DNA of 15,497 nt from CAJBIL01 sp044359525 (GTDB lineage Bacteria > Pseudomonadota > Gammaproteobacteria > Burkholderiales > Rhodocyclaceae). Shown in pieces: positions 14,242 to 15,497 of the stretch (position 1 is its first letter; every line of letters begins with the position of its first letter). The stretch covers positions 1 through 15,497 of the forward strand of contig JBIKLY010000082.1 of the NCBI GenBank assembly GCA_044359525.1, given 5' to 3'. The notes under the pieces were generated by a model. That model worked only from the letters and a program-made list of their open reading frames with translations, was not told where the DNA came from and searched no databases. The position numbers and the translations under genes were made by a program.

Positions 14242-15023
14242 TGAGTGCTTTGCCCGATGCCGCAACCCTCTCGGTGCTGATTGTTGATGATGAAGCCCCG
14301 GCGCGCCGCCGCTTGCGCGATTTACTGGCCGATATCGCGCCCGAGCTGCCGAATACGGTGCTTGGCGAGGCGGCTAACGGCGTGCTGGCGCTGGCGGCCC
14401 TTGAGGGACTGAAGGTCGATGTAGTGCTCGTGGATATTCGTATGCCGAAGATGGATGGCATCGAACTGGCGCGCCATTTCGCCCGGCTTGAACATCCGCC
14501 GGCCGTGATTTTTGTCACCGCTTTCGATGCTTACGCCGTGCAGGCGTTCGAGCTGAATGCCGTTGATTACCTCCTCAAGCCAGTGCGTGCAGAGCGCCTG
14601 CTTGCTGCGCTGCAGAAGGCGCGCCAGAGCCGTCAGCCGCCGCCGCAGATGCTCGCACAGATGCAGCACGGCGCGCGCACGCATCTGTCGTGTCATGAGC
14701 GGGGGCGCCTGCTGCTGATTCCGACGGCCGATGTGCTGTATCTCAAGGCCGATCTCAAATACGTGACCGCAAGAACCGTTGAACGTGAGTATCTGCTCGA
14801 TGAGTCGCTGACCCATCTTGAGCAGGAGTTCAGCGAACAGTTCATTCGCCTGCATCGCAGCGTGCTGGTCGCAAAAAACGCCATTTCCGGCTTTGAAAAA
14901 AATGCCGCCGACGATGCCGAGGCGCAGTGGCAGGCCCTGCTGCGGGGGGTTGCGGAAAGACTTCCGGTCAGCCGGCGGCAGTGGCCGCTGGTCAAATCGT
15001 ATGCCAGACAATTGAGTTCCTGA
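14238..15023 (+). CDS. algR: AlgR-like response regulator with LytTR DNA-binding domain
   Basis: 261 residues from ATG 14238, preceded by GGAG (14228-14231) at 6-base spacing and overlapping the sensor stop by ATGA. The frame is open further upstream to 14184, inside the sensor gene, without family similarity. The receiver domain (about 11-130) has the D17/D18 acidic pair, phospho-acceptor D66 in VVLVDIRMPKMDG, and VTAFDAYAVQAFELNAVDYLLKPV. A Gln/Pro-rich linker joins it to a LytTR beta-type DNA-binding domain (about 160-258), recognised by LLLIPTADVLYLKADLKYVTARTVEREYLLDESLTHLE and FIRLHRSVLVAKNAI. Family members bind direct repeats upstream of pilus, polysaccharide or biofilm genes. Partner of the AlgZ-like kinase just before it. 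Confidence 0.92.
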   Translation: MMSALPDAATLSVLIVDDEAPARRRLRDLLADIAPELPNTVLGEAANGVLALAALEGLKVDVVLVDIRMPKMDGIELARHFARLEHPPAVIFVTAFDAYAVQAFELNAVDYLLKPVRAERLLAALQKARQSRQPPPQMLAQMQHGARTHLSCHERGRLLLIPTADVLYLKADLKYVTARTVEREYLLDESLTHLEQEFSEQFIRLHRSVLVAKNAISGFEKNAADDAEAQWQALLRGVAERLPVSRRQWPLVKSYARQLSS

Positions 15024-15025
15024 TC

Positions 15026-15497
15026 ATGATAAGCACCGCGTTTGCGCACCTCTGGCGTGATGAAACTCCCTACATCCTCGGTGCGGCGTTGTTTCTCGTC
15101 GCTTTGCTCTACTACACGTTGCCGGGGGGGCGAACACCATTCCGGCACACCCTGCTGTTCTTCGGCTTGTGGCTGATCGTCGACCTGACGGCAGCCGTGT
15201 TTTCGGCAGTCGGCGAGGCGCGCATGGCGACCGGCATTCATCATGCCGCGCTGGTCGGGCTTGGTCTGGTGCTGATCCGCTTGTCCGGTTTGCTGGTTTT
15301 CCGGGTGCTGTTGCCACGGCTCAGCGTCAAGACGCCACGGATTCTTGAAGATATTGTCGTGATTGGCGGCTATATCCTCTGGGTGATGCTGCGCATGACG
15401 AGCATGGGCGTCAATCTTTCCAGCCTGGTTGCGACCTCAGCGGTGATCACGGCAGTTGTTGCCTTCGCCATGCAGGACACGCTGGGTAATATATTGG
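15026..15497 (+). CDS. MscS-like mechanosensitive channel, 3'-truncated by window edge
   Basis: Begins two bases after the algR stop and stays open to the window end (157 codons). Several hydrophobic helices are visible: PYILGAALFLVALLYYTL, LLFFGLWLIVDLTAAVF, AALVGLGLVLIRLSGLLVF and IVVIGGYILWVMLRM. They are followed by NLSSLVATSAVITAVVAFAMQDTLGNIL, which matches the pore-lining TM3 region and the QD-LGN motif of MscS channels. The segment resembles MscS-type proteins that carry a C-terminal cyclic-nucleotide-binding domain, but that part is outside the window and this is only a suspicion. It is probably the third gene of the algZ-algR operon, in place of the hemC-hemD genes found there in Pseudomonas. 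Confidence 0.85.
   Translation, partial: MISTAFAHLWRDETPYILGAALFLVALLYYTLPGGRTPFRHTLLFFGLWLIVDLTAAVFSAVGEARMATGIHHAALVGLGLVLIRLSGLLVFRVLLPRLSVKTPRILEDIVVIGGYILWVMLRMTSMGVNLSSLVATSAVITAVVAFAMQDTLGNIL

Overview
The window looks like chromosomal DNA of a betaproteobacterium, most likely of the Rhodocyclales (Dechloromonas/Azonexus-like). The reasons are GC-rich housekeeping genes with strong third-position GC bias, a hemA-prfA-prmC-grxD block, and an argH / AlgZ-AlgR neighbourhood of the kind known from Pseudomonas and many beta-proteobacteria. The assignment is inferred from protein character and gene order, not from a database search.

Layout. (1) 1-1325: 3' part of groL, then an intrinsic terminator. 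(2) 1409-1742: a spacer with a strong 10-bp hairpin and a possible 17-codon leader ORF, leading into a TctD/TctE-type two-component pair (1743-3885). (3) A tRNA-Phe(GAA) with a textbook promoter and terminator (3923-4076). (4) Minus strand, 4126-6371: a protein resembling the C-terminal domain of flagellar cap protein FliD, followed by a Ser/Thr protein kinase with a C-terminal cyclic-nucleotide-binding (cNMP) domain. (5) Plus strand, 6642-10355: hemA (tetrapyrrole synthesis), prfA (RF1), prmC (RF methylase) and grxD (CGFS monothiol glutaredoxin), the last with its own promoter. (6) Minus strand, 10423-13136: argH followed 14 bases later by a second kinase-cNMP protein, paralogous to the first. 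(7) Plus strand, 13201-15497: an AlgZ/FimS-like LytS-family sensor kinase, an overlapping AlgR-like LytTR regulator, and the start of an MscS-like channel cut by the window end.

Most of the window is conserved core genome. The unusual layer is signalling. Two Hanks-type kinases each carry a cNMP sensor on the same polypeptide, an arrangement resembling eukaryotic PKG with the domain order reversed. One is linked to a FliD-like orphan and the other to argH. The two copies differ at the phosphate-binding cassette of the cNMP domain, which suggests they do not respond to the same ligand. Two two-component systems and a mechanosensitive channel add to this. No nucleotide cyclase, phosphodiesterase or PP2C phosphatase is visible in the window. 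I see no mobile element, CRISPR array or prophage.
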